In this document: one piece after another, positions 26,910-39,368 of the stretch
Layout of the letters: every line of letters starts with the position of its first letter
Position numbering within the stretch: position 1 is the stretch's first letter
From: Trichinella spiralis
Taxonomy: Eukaryota > Nematoda > Enoplea > Trichinellida > Trichinellidae
DNA: 64,000 nucleotides
Reading direction: 5' to 3'
Assembly: GCA_000181795.3 (NCBI GenBank)
Contig: CM012954.1
Coordinates: 12,142,435 to 12,206,434, forward strand
Position numbers and translations under genes: made by a program
Notes under the pieces: generated by a model
What the model was told of the DNA's origin: nothing
Database searches by the model: none
Seen by the model: only the letters and a program-made list of their open reading frames with translations

Positions 26910-27611
26910 TCATTAACTGATGTAAGAGCACATTATTTTTATTACTATGTGAATGTAAACGTTACAAATCTATTGCTATAGGTGTTGTAAAGGGTTAAAG
27001 AACTGCTTAAAATTGGGACAATTATTCTGTGCAACTAAACAATGTAAAATATACACAAACTGTGACGCAAGATGAGTAAACTGTGAACATGATTTCGCAT
27101 ATTTGAGAACAGATGATGATCATGCTGAACTGTATTATCAAATGCAGAATTATTTTAATACAAATATAGAAACTATAAACTTTTTATGGATTTAAAATTA
27201 AAGTGCAGCAGCTCAGTAACTCAATATTTGATGCATAATTCATCTTAGAGTTCAAAAAGATACTTTTCTTATTCAACTTAATTACATATTGAAAGTATTT
27301 TTAAGCAGTTCTGTTTGACAATAAATATAAATTTTACAAATATTTTTATATTCCAAACTGTTCAAACAAATATTAAGATACTCAAATGTAAAACCAAACA
27401 AGGAAAATAACGTTTTTTTCATTGAAAACAGTTAACAATTATAACAACAGTTAATTTATAATACAGAAAATTTATCTGTTCATTTTATATAAATAAAAAG
27501 TCTAATAAATCTGGAACAACTGTACTACAGTGAATTCAAAAAATTGTACCTTTCTTCTTTAATGAACACTGTAGCGTTTTTTGTAGTTGAAATGGGATAA
27601 ATGCTTTTAAA
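26910..27611. other. Intergenic region upstream of TONSL
   Basis: AT-rich, no supported gene; it should contain the 3' end of cyclophilin B and the TONSL promoter. Confidence 0.5.
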
Positions 27612-30600
27612 ATGAAAAGCTTGTTCAAAGAAAAGCAAGGTATTGCATTACGTTTCTCATTTTAAAAAGTGGTTTCCTCTTTTGATTTTAAGGAAATGAA
27701 AGGAATCCAGGTTGTCATTGTTCTAATGTATTTCAAATTGAAATAGATTGATACTTTATGTTTTATATACCTTATTTTTACTTTAAGTTTATAATATTTC
27801 TACTCACTGCTTATGTCGTATGTGGATGAAATTCGAATAGAGTAATTGTAGAGTTAGAAAAGGCAAAACTAAAGGCCAAGCGCGAAGGTGATCTAGGTGA
27901 AGCTGCCTGTTGTTGCAGGACCTTAGGCTCTATATATGAAGAAAAAGGTAAGTTTATTTAAACTGAAGAATTTTGATTTGGATATTTAAGAAGTATAAAT
28001 GTTATAGAAGATTATGAAGCTGCCTTAAGTCAGTATCAAGAGGAATTAAAAATTGTTTCGAATGACTTAGACTGTGCTATTGCACATCGAAGTATTGGCG
28101 AATGTTTGATGAATTTAGGTAATTCTTTTTATCTTACATTCCGTATCTTAAGATGATATTTTTAGAGCGATTTGAGGAGGCTGTTCCGGAGATTGAGGCA
28201 TATCGAACGCTTTCAGAGAAAATTGGCAACGAATATCAGCTTCAGTTGGCATATCATGTAATGGGTTCACTATATTTTCGATGGGCCGATGTTGAGAATA
28301 TTCTTCAAACTCCTATAATTCGACGTGATTACATATTAAAAGTATTATTAATTAATATTTTTTTTTCAATTTAATGTAAATGAAATTTATATATTTATAT
28401 AAAGGCGTATAAAGCTTTCGAAACTTCGTTACGTCTCTGCCAAACATCTAAAGACGTTTCCAATATGACAATCAGAACAGCTGCAGTCCATTTACAATTA
28501 GGCCTTGTTCAAATGGATCTTAAAGAATTTGAAAATGCTGCAGAACATTTTGAAGCTGTTATTCAACTTCAACCGTAACTCATTTAAATACCTTTATTTT
28601 CGATCTTATGTATTTATATTTCTTTATTTCTGTTCTCTTTTAGAACCGACACTGATGCAGTTCGTCTTGCCATTGCCCAACTGATTGATGTACATTGCAA
28701 ACTTTGCTGCTTTCGCACTGCGTTGAAGTATGCTTTGCAATTGATGAGCACAGATCAAAGTAAATCGAACCGAAATAACATTTTGGATTCTTTGGTAACT
28801 TGTGGACATGTACGTATAGTCTGTTATCTGTCAATTTTTTTAAAATATACCATTACTGAATGAATAGCATGCAAATTTTAGGTTTACGTTGATCTGGAAG
28901 ATTTCAAAAATGCAACTACTATGTTCAAGAAAGCGTTGAAAGTAAAATGCTCAAATGGTGCTTTGAAGAGATCTTGCAAGAAATGGCTTCGCGAAGGTAA
29001 AAAAAAGAATTTCCATTATTCAGTTTTAAATTTTATATATTTGCAGTTACTAAATTAGAAGAACTGTTCGATAAATGCAACGCAATAGGGCAAAACACTG
29101 ACGAGAAATTTGCACTGTTTGAACAAATGGCAGATACATATGCGGATGCGCTCAGTTCTGGCGAATACAAACACTACACTTTGGCGATAAAATATTACAA
29201 AGAAATGGTATTGCTTTTTACTTTTGTTTTGTTTTTTATGAAACAATAAAATTGATGAATAATTTTTATAATTCACTAGTTAAACAGTGCTATAATGTTG
29301 GGGAAAAATCCGTATCTGTGCTATGTATCGATTGCGAGGACATATGAAGATATGGAAGATTATGACAAAGCAGTTGAATATTTGAAGCTGGTGATGGAAT
29401 ATGAAAAAGAAAATCCAAGCGAGGTAAACATCATTTTCGATAATTGTGCATTTGCAAAAAAAGAAAAGGATTTTATCACTATCACTATTTACAGCAAGGT
29501 CAGACATTGCTCAGCATTGCTGTGTTGACGGAGAAAAGAAATTCATCATTTCATGATGTCAATGATGCGTATAATGCAGCATCGATGGTGGCGGAAAAAA
29601 GTGTCGATAACAATTTATTGGTAATAATAATGTTTCTTTTTAATGCAAATTGAAAATATGGTTTTAGTCGAATGTATATCACGATTGGTTTTTCTATCTG
29701 AAAGCGAATAGAAATGCAGTGGATTTTAACTGTGAACAATTTGAACAAGTAGCTAAGAGATGGGATGGTTTGGAAGCGTTCTACAAAGATCAGGTTGATA
29801 ATCTGTCTAAAATGGAAGTTGAAGATGATTCTGCCGACAGCAGTGAAAGTGGTAAGTTATTTATTTATATCGAGTTTGGTTATTTAAATTCTTGATTCAA
29901 ATTTTAGATTCGCACTCGTCGAATGAATTGGAAAGATCACAGAGTCAGAATAGACGAAAGAAACAACCTGGCAAGCCAAAAACGAATCTGCTTGGTGAAA
30001 CTGATTTACATGTGGCATGCATAAAGAACAAATTGAATACTGTACATTCACTGTTAAAGAAAGTATGGAATAATTGTTTTTCAAATTCAGGTTTTACATT
30101 ATTTTAAAGATATTACTTGTTCCAACAAAAGGGACATCCTGTGAATGTGTTCGACAATGCCGGATGGACACCTTTGCACGAAGCGGCCAATCGTGGTTTT
30201 ACTTCTTTAATTCAAATTCTGATAGAAAATGGCGCAGATGTGAATATCAGAGGATGCCAACAGCTCACCGCCGCTATGGATGCAGCCGTGAATGGTCACT
30301 TGGATACAGTGTTGCTTCTGCTCAATCAGGGTGCAGATGTAAACCTTCTCGATGAGCAAGTATGCAATTCAATTATTTGTCGATTGGTTTAAGTTTGGTT
30401 AGAATTTTGATATCAATCAATGAAGAAGAAGATAAACAAGCATGTGAACAAGAAAAAATAATTAATGTTTCAGGGTTTATCGTTGCTGCATTATTTGTGC
30501 GATTGGGAAAGAGATAACAAAGATGAGCTGCAGAGTGATTGTGAAACCCAAGCCACTTTCAACCGAGTGAAAAGCAAAGTTTTAGAAATGATGGATGCAG

Positions 30601-33124
30601 GTAAAAAATACAGGAAAGAAGGTGACAATGTATATATGCGTTAATGCTTATTTTTCCTATAACAAGACTTAGCCAAAGAGCAGTTGAAAATGAGAAATCG
30701 TCTTAAGCGAAAGCGACGTCTCAACGATCAAGCAACTGAAGATATTTCAAAAAATGAGGGGAAATTTATTAAAGATGAAAAATGTGTTTCATTCGGAGTT
30801 GATGAAGAAGAAGAGATTAATTTTGACCAACCGGGTGGAGGAAAGAAAGCTTATTTGAGCGCTTTGAAAAGCGTGGGCAGTCGAGCGAACAGAGTCAAGG
30901 TGACAAGCGTTGTTGATCAAGAGCAAGCTACAACATCGTCGGCTGCTTACGTGGGATTGGTTACAGAGGATGAATTTAAAATAGCCGAAACGTTTTTCGT
31001 CGATGATAATGATCAACCGATTGAAATGCACGAATCGAGGAAGCAGTGTTTCCCAGCTGCCGACCGACGGTTGAAAAACAATAATAGCCGCATTGCAGCT
31101 ACGAACAGAAAGTTCCACAAAGAATCTGCATGGGATGTGAAAAAAGTGAATGATAACAATGCGACAAAAAATGAAGAACAATCAATTGCTTGTAAATTCG
31201 ACCAACGGCTAACTGAACTCGATTCAGAGGATGGTGAATCCAGTGTCGAAGAAAGTGATGACAATGAGTTGATCCAAGCAACCGAATCTACACCTACACC
31301 CTGTGAATCTGTGATTTATATGAAAATCAATGTTGACGGATGGAATTGTGCTGTTCCAATTTCTAAAGAGTGAGAGAGATTGATTGATTTCACTTGCTTG
31401 GAAAATTATAAATCATATTTAATTATTTTCAGAGATCATTCTAAAGATGTAAAATGGTTGACAGAAGAAATTGCTACCCGTTACGCGGTACGTCATTACC
31501 ATAAACCAATTCTGATATTGTGTACAGAAGATGGTGCTGAACTGTGCGAAACGGATTCAATTCAAGTGGTCATTTCTGCAAAATTAAAAGTAGATCAAAT
31601 GATTACTTTTTTTTAAAAAAAAGTCGCATTTTTCATTTTATGTAACATTTCAACGACAATTTAAATTGTTTGTCCACTTGCATGTTATAGTTGCAGTGCC
31701 GTATTGTTGATTGGAATGAAGTGCCCACAGCTGATACGTACAAACAGTTGTGCGAAAGTGTGAATATGCGTAAGTTTTGCATTTGACCGTTTGCATTTGT
31801 TTTTTTTCTTTCAATATATTCATAATTCAGCGGTTTGCGATGTGATTGTTGAAGCACTTTGCTCAGCTGACGAATCAGGAAAGTTGGTCTGTGATAACTA
31901 TTCCCTGGCTGATGTAACGGCACCATACGTGTTTGAATCAATTCTGTTCAGCAAGTAAGTATAGAAAAGAGATTTTGATTTGATCTCATGTTTGAAAAAT
32001 AATACATAAATAAAGCTTCTCCTATTTGCAAATACAGATTGACCGTGCTTGATCTGAGTTGCAACACTCTGAGCAAAGAATGCATGGTTGAATTGGGCAA
32101 TGTGTTGATCTGCATGTCGAATTTGATCTCCCTGAGTGTGAGCTGCTGCTCACTAACATCAGATCACTTGAACTTTCTTGCGCAAACTTTGGAAGAGCAC
32201 AATTTGAAAGTAAGATAAGAAGATCACTGTTGAGAACTTCGACTCAATTTTCTTTTCAGAATTTGCATCACTTAGATTTGAGCTTCAACATACTGGGCGA
32301 TGGTTGCGCGGTTTCGTTGATGCAGTTGCTCTGCCGGTGTCCAAAGTTGCGCAGTCTTGATCTGCGTGGCGTTGGCTTGACGAACAATTTTCAAATACTT
32401 CCTCAACAGAATTGGCCAAGTTGACATTTATGACATAGCAAAATTAAATTTTTTTTAAATCTTCTTTCCTTTGAAGAACTTGCATTGGACAGTTTGAATT
32501 TACAATACAACGCCATCGATGAACGAGTGATCAATTTCTTCTTGACCATGTCAAGTGCGGTGAAAAAGCTACAACTCTGTTGCCAACTCAACAATACACA
32601 ACGATCCATTGAAAGTTGCTTTCCCACACTGAGCAATTTTGAGGTAAAAAAAATAATATTTCGATCGAATGATGAATTGAAAAAACAAAAAGCGGTTCAC
32701 TGTTTTTCAGCTGATGACCAACCTGCAATTAACCAATGTCAACTTGGGTTTCTGCTTTGGACAGTTTGTCGAGATGTTACCCAAATTGAAAAGCCTCTGC
32801 AGCTTGGATGTATCACTGAACAAGCTGTCGGTGGAGAATTTTACAACTCTACTCGACGTCATGGTCAAACTTTGCCCTGCGTTGGTGTCGGTGGATTTTG
32901 AGGGCAACGATCCGAACGCCTTTGAACAGGAACCATTCAGAATTGCTTTGCAACTTGCTCTTTTCCAAAAGCAGAAATCAATACAATTTCTACGTCTAAC
33001 AACAGGCAGACTACATCTACAGTCAACTAATTATGAAGAAATGATACAAATGTGGCGCCTACGATGGAACAAACGCAGCGTTGTACAAAAACTCCATTCA
33101 CAACTTACAATGACCATATTTTGA
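27612..33124 (+). CDS. TONSL: Tonsoku-like protein (TONSL), replication-repair factor
   Basis: TONSL with MMS22L protects stalled forks and binds new histone H4. Twenty-two exons give 1318 residues (human about 1378) with consistent phases; first exon 27612-27639, last 32711-33124. Domains in order: TPR array (about residues 10-500, starting with K-A-K-L-K-A-K-R-E-G), an acidic linker, ankyrin repeats (about 550-650, G-W-T-P-L-H-E-A-A-N and a second repeat M-D-A-A-V-N-G-H), a basic/acidic disordered linker in the 697-bp exon, a ubiquitin-like domain (V-K-W-L-T-E-E-I-A-T-R-Y, about 895-950) and C-terminal leucine-rich repeats (L-T-V-L-D-L-S, L-H-H-L-D-L-S-F-N). The ankyrin Asp, Trp, Glu, Asn and Asp known to read unmethylated H4K20 are all present. 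The ATG was chosen because its 9-codon exon joins in phase and gives a TONSL-like N terminus. Introns are mostly about 50-80 bp. Confidence 0.93.
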
Positions 33125-33558
33125 TACGTGCAATTTATATTCTGTTTTATCCCAAGCTTTCGAGATTTCCATTCGAAACCATTTTCTTCAAAGCTTTACA
33201 TCAATTTTTCATTGTCGAATTTACTAGTGTTTTTTTACATGCGACGAAGCAAGCATAAATATTATCACCATTCACTTAAAAGTTCGTTGTAAAAATTTCA
33301 ACATTTTCTTCTAATTCTGTAAAATATTGTTAATTCAAGAAAAGTAAAAGAAAGAAAATAAACCTCTAGTTCTCAACTAAATGATGAAACAGAAGCGAGA
33401 GAAACGCACCAAGAAAGAAAAAGTAAAACGTCAAATGCGGCAGCAGTATGACAGATAAACAATGTGAATTAACTGATAAATTTCATCAATCAGAATTTGA
33501 CGAATTAACAAAACAAATATTAATAATTGCCTACTTGACTATTGACGGCTTCAATGGG
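33125..33558. other. Convergent 3' regions of TONSL and the desaturase
   Basis: Two genes converge here. An AATAAA lies at 33,357-33,362. A 25-codon, very basic mini-ORF lies at 33,381-33,458. Confidence 0.6.
33357..33362 (+). terminator. Polyadenylation signal, TONSL
   Basis: AATAAA about 230 bp after the TONSL stop codon. Confidence 0.5.
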
Positions 33559-35044
33559 TCAGTGCACTTCTGTAGGCACGGGGCAGCTAGGATAAACAGC
33601 AAGCCGGAACCATTTGGCAATTCTTTTCAATATGGCTACATAGTCGGTAAAATAATTGGTGGCACTGTGATCGAGAGGAACTCTGGCAGGACGTTTAATT
33701 CTTGCATACGGCCCGACTGCTGGATCAAACACAAACTTCCAAAGCACCCAAATCCAACTTTCATGATGCATCAAATGATCATAATATTCTGGAGCAATTT
33801 TCCTTACCTACAAGATATATAGGAACAGTAATAATAACAAAAAAGCAACAAGTAAAAATTCACCACTAACCAATGGCAACCTAACACCTGGAATAAATGG
33901 AAAATCATGGTGCTCTACGTGATATCCGACGTTGAATGTGACCAAATTCAATGGCCCATAATATGAATAAGTTTCCTAAACGAACGTTATTAACGCATTA
34001 ATATAACTGGACTATTCGGAAAACGGAAATAAATTGGAATATTCAAATTATAAGAAATCTGTTACTTGGCCAGGTTTGAAAACGTAGTGCTCAGAAATAA
34101 AATGACCAGCAGTTGGATGAATGCCCATTGACAAAATCATGCTCAAGATCAAAAAGGTGAATGATTTCCAACCAAAATATTGAATAACAAAATAATTTAC
34201 AGTCATCTGCACGATGAAGTTCAAAATTTCCAAATCAGAAACTGCCTAAATAAAACAACAATTCATTGCTCATTAAATGAAGAAATATACGAACTGATAA
34301 ATAATTAATTCCTTTAAAAAAATACGCACTTTACGATAAATAACCAACGGTCGAAAGGCGTAGAAGAATGGTTGAAAAAAAAGCCAAATTAATTTTCTGA
34401 AAGAATTTGTGAACAGTCGAGCTTCGAAAAGAGTGGGAACGTCGGTGTCAAGCACTTCTTCACCCATATAACGATGGTGTTCAATGTGATATTTCTTAAA
34501 GCTCACGCTAAATGGAAGTGGAATTGGAAAATTGGCAAATATGCCAAAAAGTCTATTCTAAATAAAATAACATTTAAAACATAAAGATTAAATACAAAAA
34601 TTCTCATATATACCCAAAGTGGTTTGCAGTTTCCAAATGCAGCGTTATGCGCAATTTCATGAACCGCTAACATTAACGCATGATTGTATAGACCCCCTGA
34701 GAAGTATGCTTGAAGAAAAATCAACGCCCAGTCTGAATCTGAAACAAATTCAATTAATGGAATTTATGATAAAAAACGCCAGTTATCAAGTTATGCAAAC
34801 TACCTTTTAGCAAATAGCAAAATATAAATTGTGTGATAACAATGCAAGTAACAACATAAACAAATGCATGATCAAAACCAAACAATGCTGCAATTTCTGG
34901 ATGTTTCTCTAAAATTGTTTTTCATTCAAAGAAAGAAAATTTGAAAAATCAACGCAACATACTTAAAATCAAATTTCGTCGCGTCGCATGTGGTTCTTCG
35001 GTATAGGACCAATCATAGTCATTTCGAGAAACTTTTGCACCCAT
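33559..35044 (-). CDS. DEGS1: Sphingolipid delta(4)-desaturase (dihydroceramide desaturase)
   Basis: An ER membrane di-iron enzyme converting dihydroceramide to ceramide. Seven exons from 35044 leftwards (35044-34963, 34908-34804, then exons at about 34.73-34.62, 34.56-34.33 and 34.25-34.07 kb, 33975-33871, 33807-33559), about 357 residues. Seen: the N-terminal desaturase signature [15 protein letters not shown] with E-P-H-A-x-R-R, and three histidine boxes, H-E-I-A-H, H-I-E-H-H and H-V-E-H-H, with the G-H-F-I-S-E-H-Y segment before the third. Four or more hydrophobic segments. The C terminus runs roughly 40 residues past the usual family end (human about 323). Convergent with TONSL. C. elegans has two such genes; I cannot say which is closer. 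Confidence 0.95.
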
Positions 35045-37038
35045 TTTGAAGAATAAGATTAAAAAACTTTTCTTCAATTTACTATTCAATTTCTTTCACC
35101 TGAATCATACATAACTAATTAAAATTTTCGAATAAGAAAAACTACCGATGACAACAAATTAACGTATAAATAAAGAAAAAAAGGTCTGTTCAGCCACCAA
35201 AAGTACTGCTAAAGCATCAGTAACCTGCAAAAGACTAAAATGAATACACTGTGGCACGTAAAACAGCACCGATCAACGTAAACTGGTGCAAAATTATAAT
35301 AACGCTTGAACAAAGCTAAGCTTTCCAACATGCTTCAAATTTGAGAATACCATGCATTCTGACGATGGTACTGATAAGCTGAAACTTGACCTACTGTCAC
35401 TGCAAAACTTCAAACTGAGAAATTCAAGAGTCAATTTCAAGATACAGTCAAAAGAGATAATGTACATTTATCGTATACTGTTTTTGACAAGCAAGTACAT
35501 GAACAAACAAAAAGTTAGTAATTCACAATCATCTAGAATTAAATGTAAACCATAACTTTTAAGTTATAATTACTACAAGTGAATTATTACTAATAATAAA
35601 TACACAAACAACACGAGTGATTAGGCTTTAATTCGGAGATAAAAAGTACCTTTTTTGAGAAACTTTTCTCGACTTATTATTTTATAAACAAAAAACAGGA
35701 CCGTAAATGCCGATGATAAACCTAAAAAAAGAGAGTTAATTATAATGCAGGTTTTAATTATAAAATAAAAGTTTTTAAAGTTACATGGTAATAAATACAA
35801 AACCGTTCAAACAATTACCGTATTTAGCATTGTGCAGTAATTGTAGTTTTTATTGATTATTTTATTTTGCATACTGTAGCGTCTCATCATCTCTTCTAAA
35901 TGACTTTATTTTTTCATTTTTTACACATTTTTGTTTGCATGAATTGCCAGAAAATTTATCAGTTCAGAATATTTTTTCACTATTGATTTTGCGTTGTACA
36001 CTTGCACATGATTTGGCACATTTTTCAAAACAATAATATTACTTGATTTCAAAGTCGTTTTAAGACTGATTAAACAACTCTACGTTTCTGAAATATATAA
36101 AATATAAACAATATTTATATGTTCAGTGCAATTCAATTATAAACCTAAAATGAAGCAACATATGCTTCACATACATCAGTACTTGAAACATTAAAAAAGT
36201 GCAGTTGCTCGTAATTTCATTGATATTATACATTGTCATCTATTTATCATCACATACAGTAATGTCATTAAAATGAGGTGATTCACATGCTTTCTAATGT
36301 TCAAATAGTATTATAGTGGTCGTGTTAGATTGACAAATTGTGTTGTGAGTTGATGCGTGTCAAAGTAAAATACAGTAACATTCATACTGAAAACAAATTA
36401 CAGCACCACAGTGCGCAACGAAACGATGAAATTTTCCAAATTCTTTAGCATAACCCTGTCTACCATTTCGGCTACCGGACACACTAATTACATATTTTCT
36501 TCTTTTCAATTCACTTTCACTTGAAAGTTGAGTTACACTTAAAAAATTGAAACTAGTTAATAAAATAAAAGTTGAATAATAGATAAATGTGCAGTTAAGT
36601 CTGTTAAGCTGTATCTGTCTCTATTTCCTTATTCCTATCTCTCCGTACTACACGAATAAGCTTCTTGTAACTTTTAAATGGGGTAATCATTTATGTACTT
36701 CAATAAATATCATACACCTCACCTATTTCGATTTCAGCTACATACGTTTAAATGTCTTTGTTGTTTAAACAAGTCTCACAAACATCATTCTAATAAATGG
36801 AAACTTGCTACTGTTATACGTACATGACAATTTAATTGAAATAATAAACAAAGCAGACAGCATCAACAAAACTCTTTCAAATTATAATTCTGTACTCATT
36901 CAAAAAACCACTAAATTTAAAAAATACTATAAAAAGTAAGTGAATTACTTCAACAAACGATGTACAACACATCTCAATATCGGAAACAACCAAATGTGTG
37001 CTTGCAAGTAGCCAGATGAACGTGCAAAATGGATGTTC
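35045..37038. other. Intergenic region, nothing supported
   Basis: Two kilobases of AT-rich DNA upstream of the desaturase and downstream of alpha-SNAP. The only sizeable frame (35352-35555) is Lys/Ser/Asn-rich and unrecognised. Confidence 0.55.
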
Positions 37039-38230
37039 TTAAAGTAAATCAGATTCTTCCTCTCCGCAACTCTTTTTTACTCGCAGCAATAACGTCGTTG
37101 TCCATTGATCAAGCCTGGAAATTTTATCATATTCTTTCACAGCATTTGTAAATTCCTCGGCATCATGTTCTTCAACAGCATGCAACGCATCCTGTACTTT
37201 GATTTAAAAAATATACTTATTACATAATCAACTAATGAAAATTATGTGCTTGCCTTTAAAAGGGTGCATTCTCTTGAATCTTGAAATGAAGGAAAAATGT
37301 CAATACAACGATTAAGCGCGTGCTAAAAAAACATAAATTATAATGTAATATTATGAAAATTTCCAAAATCAACAAACTTACTTGTGCATCCAAAACATCT
37401 CTACAAAGATGACATAATACTGCCTTAAAAAAGTAATCTTTTGCACTGTATTTCAAAAGTGTGTTTTCAGCATAAGAAATGCCAATTTCTTCAAAAATAT
37501 CTGCGGCTTTTTTATACTGTTCAAGCTCTGCTGCAAACTGGGCAACTTTAAGCATGCACTTGTTTGCAGAACTAAACAACACGATGAACAAACAATACTA
37601 TAAAATATGAATGCGCATCACCTTTTAGATTCTTCGCCTTTATAATAATCTGCAGCTTTTTCATAATGATGCATCGCCTTCTCGGGATCGTTGCACTCTG
37701 ATTCATACAATTCTGCAACGGACATGTAATATTTCGCTGCCATTGTAAATCTCCCCTTAAAAATATTAAAAAGTAAACTTTTAGGAGATTTGGAATCGTA
37801 CCATTTCCGAATATATTTCAACGGCCTTTAAAAGACAATCAATAGCCTGCTTTGGATTGATTTTTCGATAGCAATTGCTCGCATCGACGTAGTTGGTCGC
37901 AGCCTCGTGTTTATAGTCGCCCCTGGATAATGTAAGTTTGGCCGATCGAACAAACGCATCGCCAGCTTCAGTCCACTTTTTTGCAATTTTAAAGAGATTT
38001 CCGGCTTTTACATATAATTCACAAGCTTCATCCACTTTTGATCCGCTAAAATTTTTAGTATCACGAATACAATACAATACAATACAATACAATATATCAA
38101 ATGAAATTGTAAAATTATATATCTGTATATATGCTTATTACCCAAAAAGACCAAAAAATCCACTTGTTATTCGGCTTTTCTTTTCAGCTTCTTGCATTAT
38201 TTTCTGCGCTTTGGATTCACTGTCTTCCAT
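37039..38230 (-). CDS. NAPA: Alpha-SNAP, soluble NSF attachment protein
   Basis: The adaptor that recruits NSF to SNARE complexes for disassembly after membrane fusion. Six exons from 38230 leftwards (38230-38142, 38045-37802, then exons 3-5, last 37191-37039), about 295-300 residues, the family length. Seen: start with a lysine/glutamate-rich helix and F-F-G-L-F-G-G, then TPR-like helices ([31 protein letters not shown]), the [12 protein letters not shown] motif, and an acidic end finishing D-L-L (NSF-activating C-terminal leucine). The last intron (37192-37253) has a GC donor; no GT donor fits the family alignment. An (AATAC)n repeat fills part of intron 1. Confidence 0.96.
38066..38092. 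repeat. (AATAC)n pentanucleotide repeat in alpha-SNAP intron 1
   Basis: About five tandem copies of ACAAT/AATAC, inside the first intron. Confidence 0.85.
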
Positions 38231-38240
38231 TGGAATGCTT

Positions 38241-38249
38241 CTAAATTTG
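38241..38249 (-). promoter_or_regulatory. Probable trans-splice acceptor of alpha-SNAP
   Basis: CAAATTTAG ends 10 bases before the ATG on the minus strand; consistent with an SL acceptor or a 5' UTR intron end. Confidence 0.45.
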
Positions 38250-39368
38250 AAAAAATTTATTGTAAAAAACGCAGAAAATATAATTTCAAATAACACAATA
38301 GAAACAGATAAATTAAAAAATGAAATTAAAAGCAAACAATAATATTCTCAAAGAATGCCATCACATTCATTAATGCCAGAAAAAAATCATCTGCAGATCA
38401 CTTAAAATCTTACAAAACATTTGCGAATCTGTGTAATAGTAATTTATATTACAAAACATAAAATACTTTTATTTCACTATTTTCTGAAAGCTTGAATAAA
38501 TAATATTAAACATGAAATGGCAGTACGGTAACAGCTACATTTCAATCGTCAAGTTTCAATTAACACATCCATTACTGCAAATGATAATATTACTACTATT
38601 ATTACAAATCTTAATTGCTAAAGTTGAATTATTTATTTTAAAAAATTCTTTTATAATTTTTACATGCTATGCAAAATATTTTTCAATACATAAATTAAAC
38701 TTTCATTGATAAAATAGTGAATTATAAATTAATTTATATAAAATATACATTAAAATATCAGCAATTCTACGCATTCATCGAATCGCAATAAAATCACTAG
38801 TTTTACGGTAAGCCATTAGAATTTCCAACAATCTTGAATGTATAAGAGAACGAAACTAGATGTGTAAAATTATCGGCATTTTAATATTCTAAAATTAAAT
38901 TATAAAATATATTTAAATTTAAGATTCATTTCAAAATTACTTACATTTTCTATCAACTCACATATTTTACCTGCATATCAGAACGTTACATACTTATTAT
39001 TATGCTGACGTAGCAGCTTTGTTGAATAGCTGTTTAAAATAATTATTTGTAGATACATGTTATGTAGATATGGTTAGGAATTGCTTTTTTTATACTTTTA
39101 AAACGATGAATAAATTTTTCTGCAATATTTCATTCGCTTCTGCGTTAAGTTATTTTCCATCTCGACTAATACGCTCTTTTAGTAGTTGACCAATCATCCA
39201 CCAACGCATGACCTGATTTTAACTAATCATTTTAGCCTTGGGCGGTGCTTGACAATCATTTCGCTTACTAGCGAACTTGTGTGAATTCGTTATTCATTGG
39301 CAAGTCGTCGTTGTGTTTGCTGTTTTCTGAAATTTCTGCGTAAAGTTGAATTAACTTTGAATATAAAG
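38250..39368. other. Divergent promoter region (alpha-SNAP / unc-60)
   Basis: AT-rich and without a supported gene. The last 150 bases before 39,369 are GC-richer and probably hold the unc-60 5' UTR. Confidence 0.5.

Noticed and set aside
33381-33458. Ribosomal protein eL41 (also 25 residues, basic)
   Set aside because: The length and charge match, but the residue order does not; the N-terminal Trp-containing segment of eL41 is missing.
33448-33822. 124-codon plus-strand ORF
   Set aside because: It is the shadow of the last desaturase exon, which encodes a recognised conserved protein on the minus strand.
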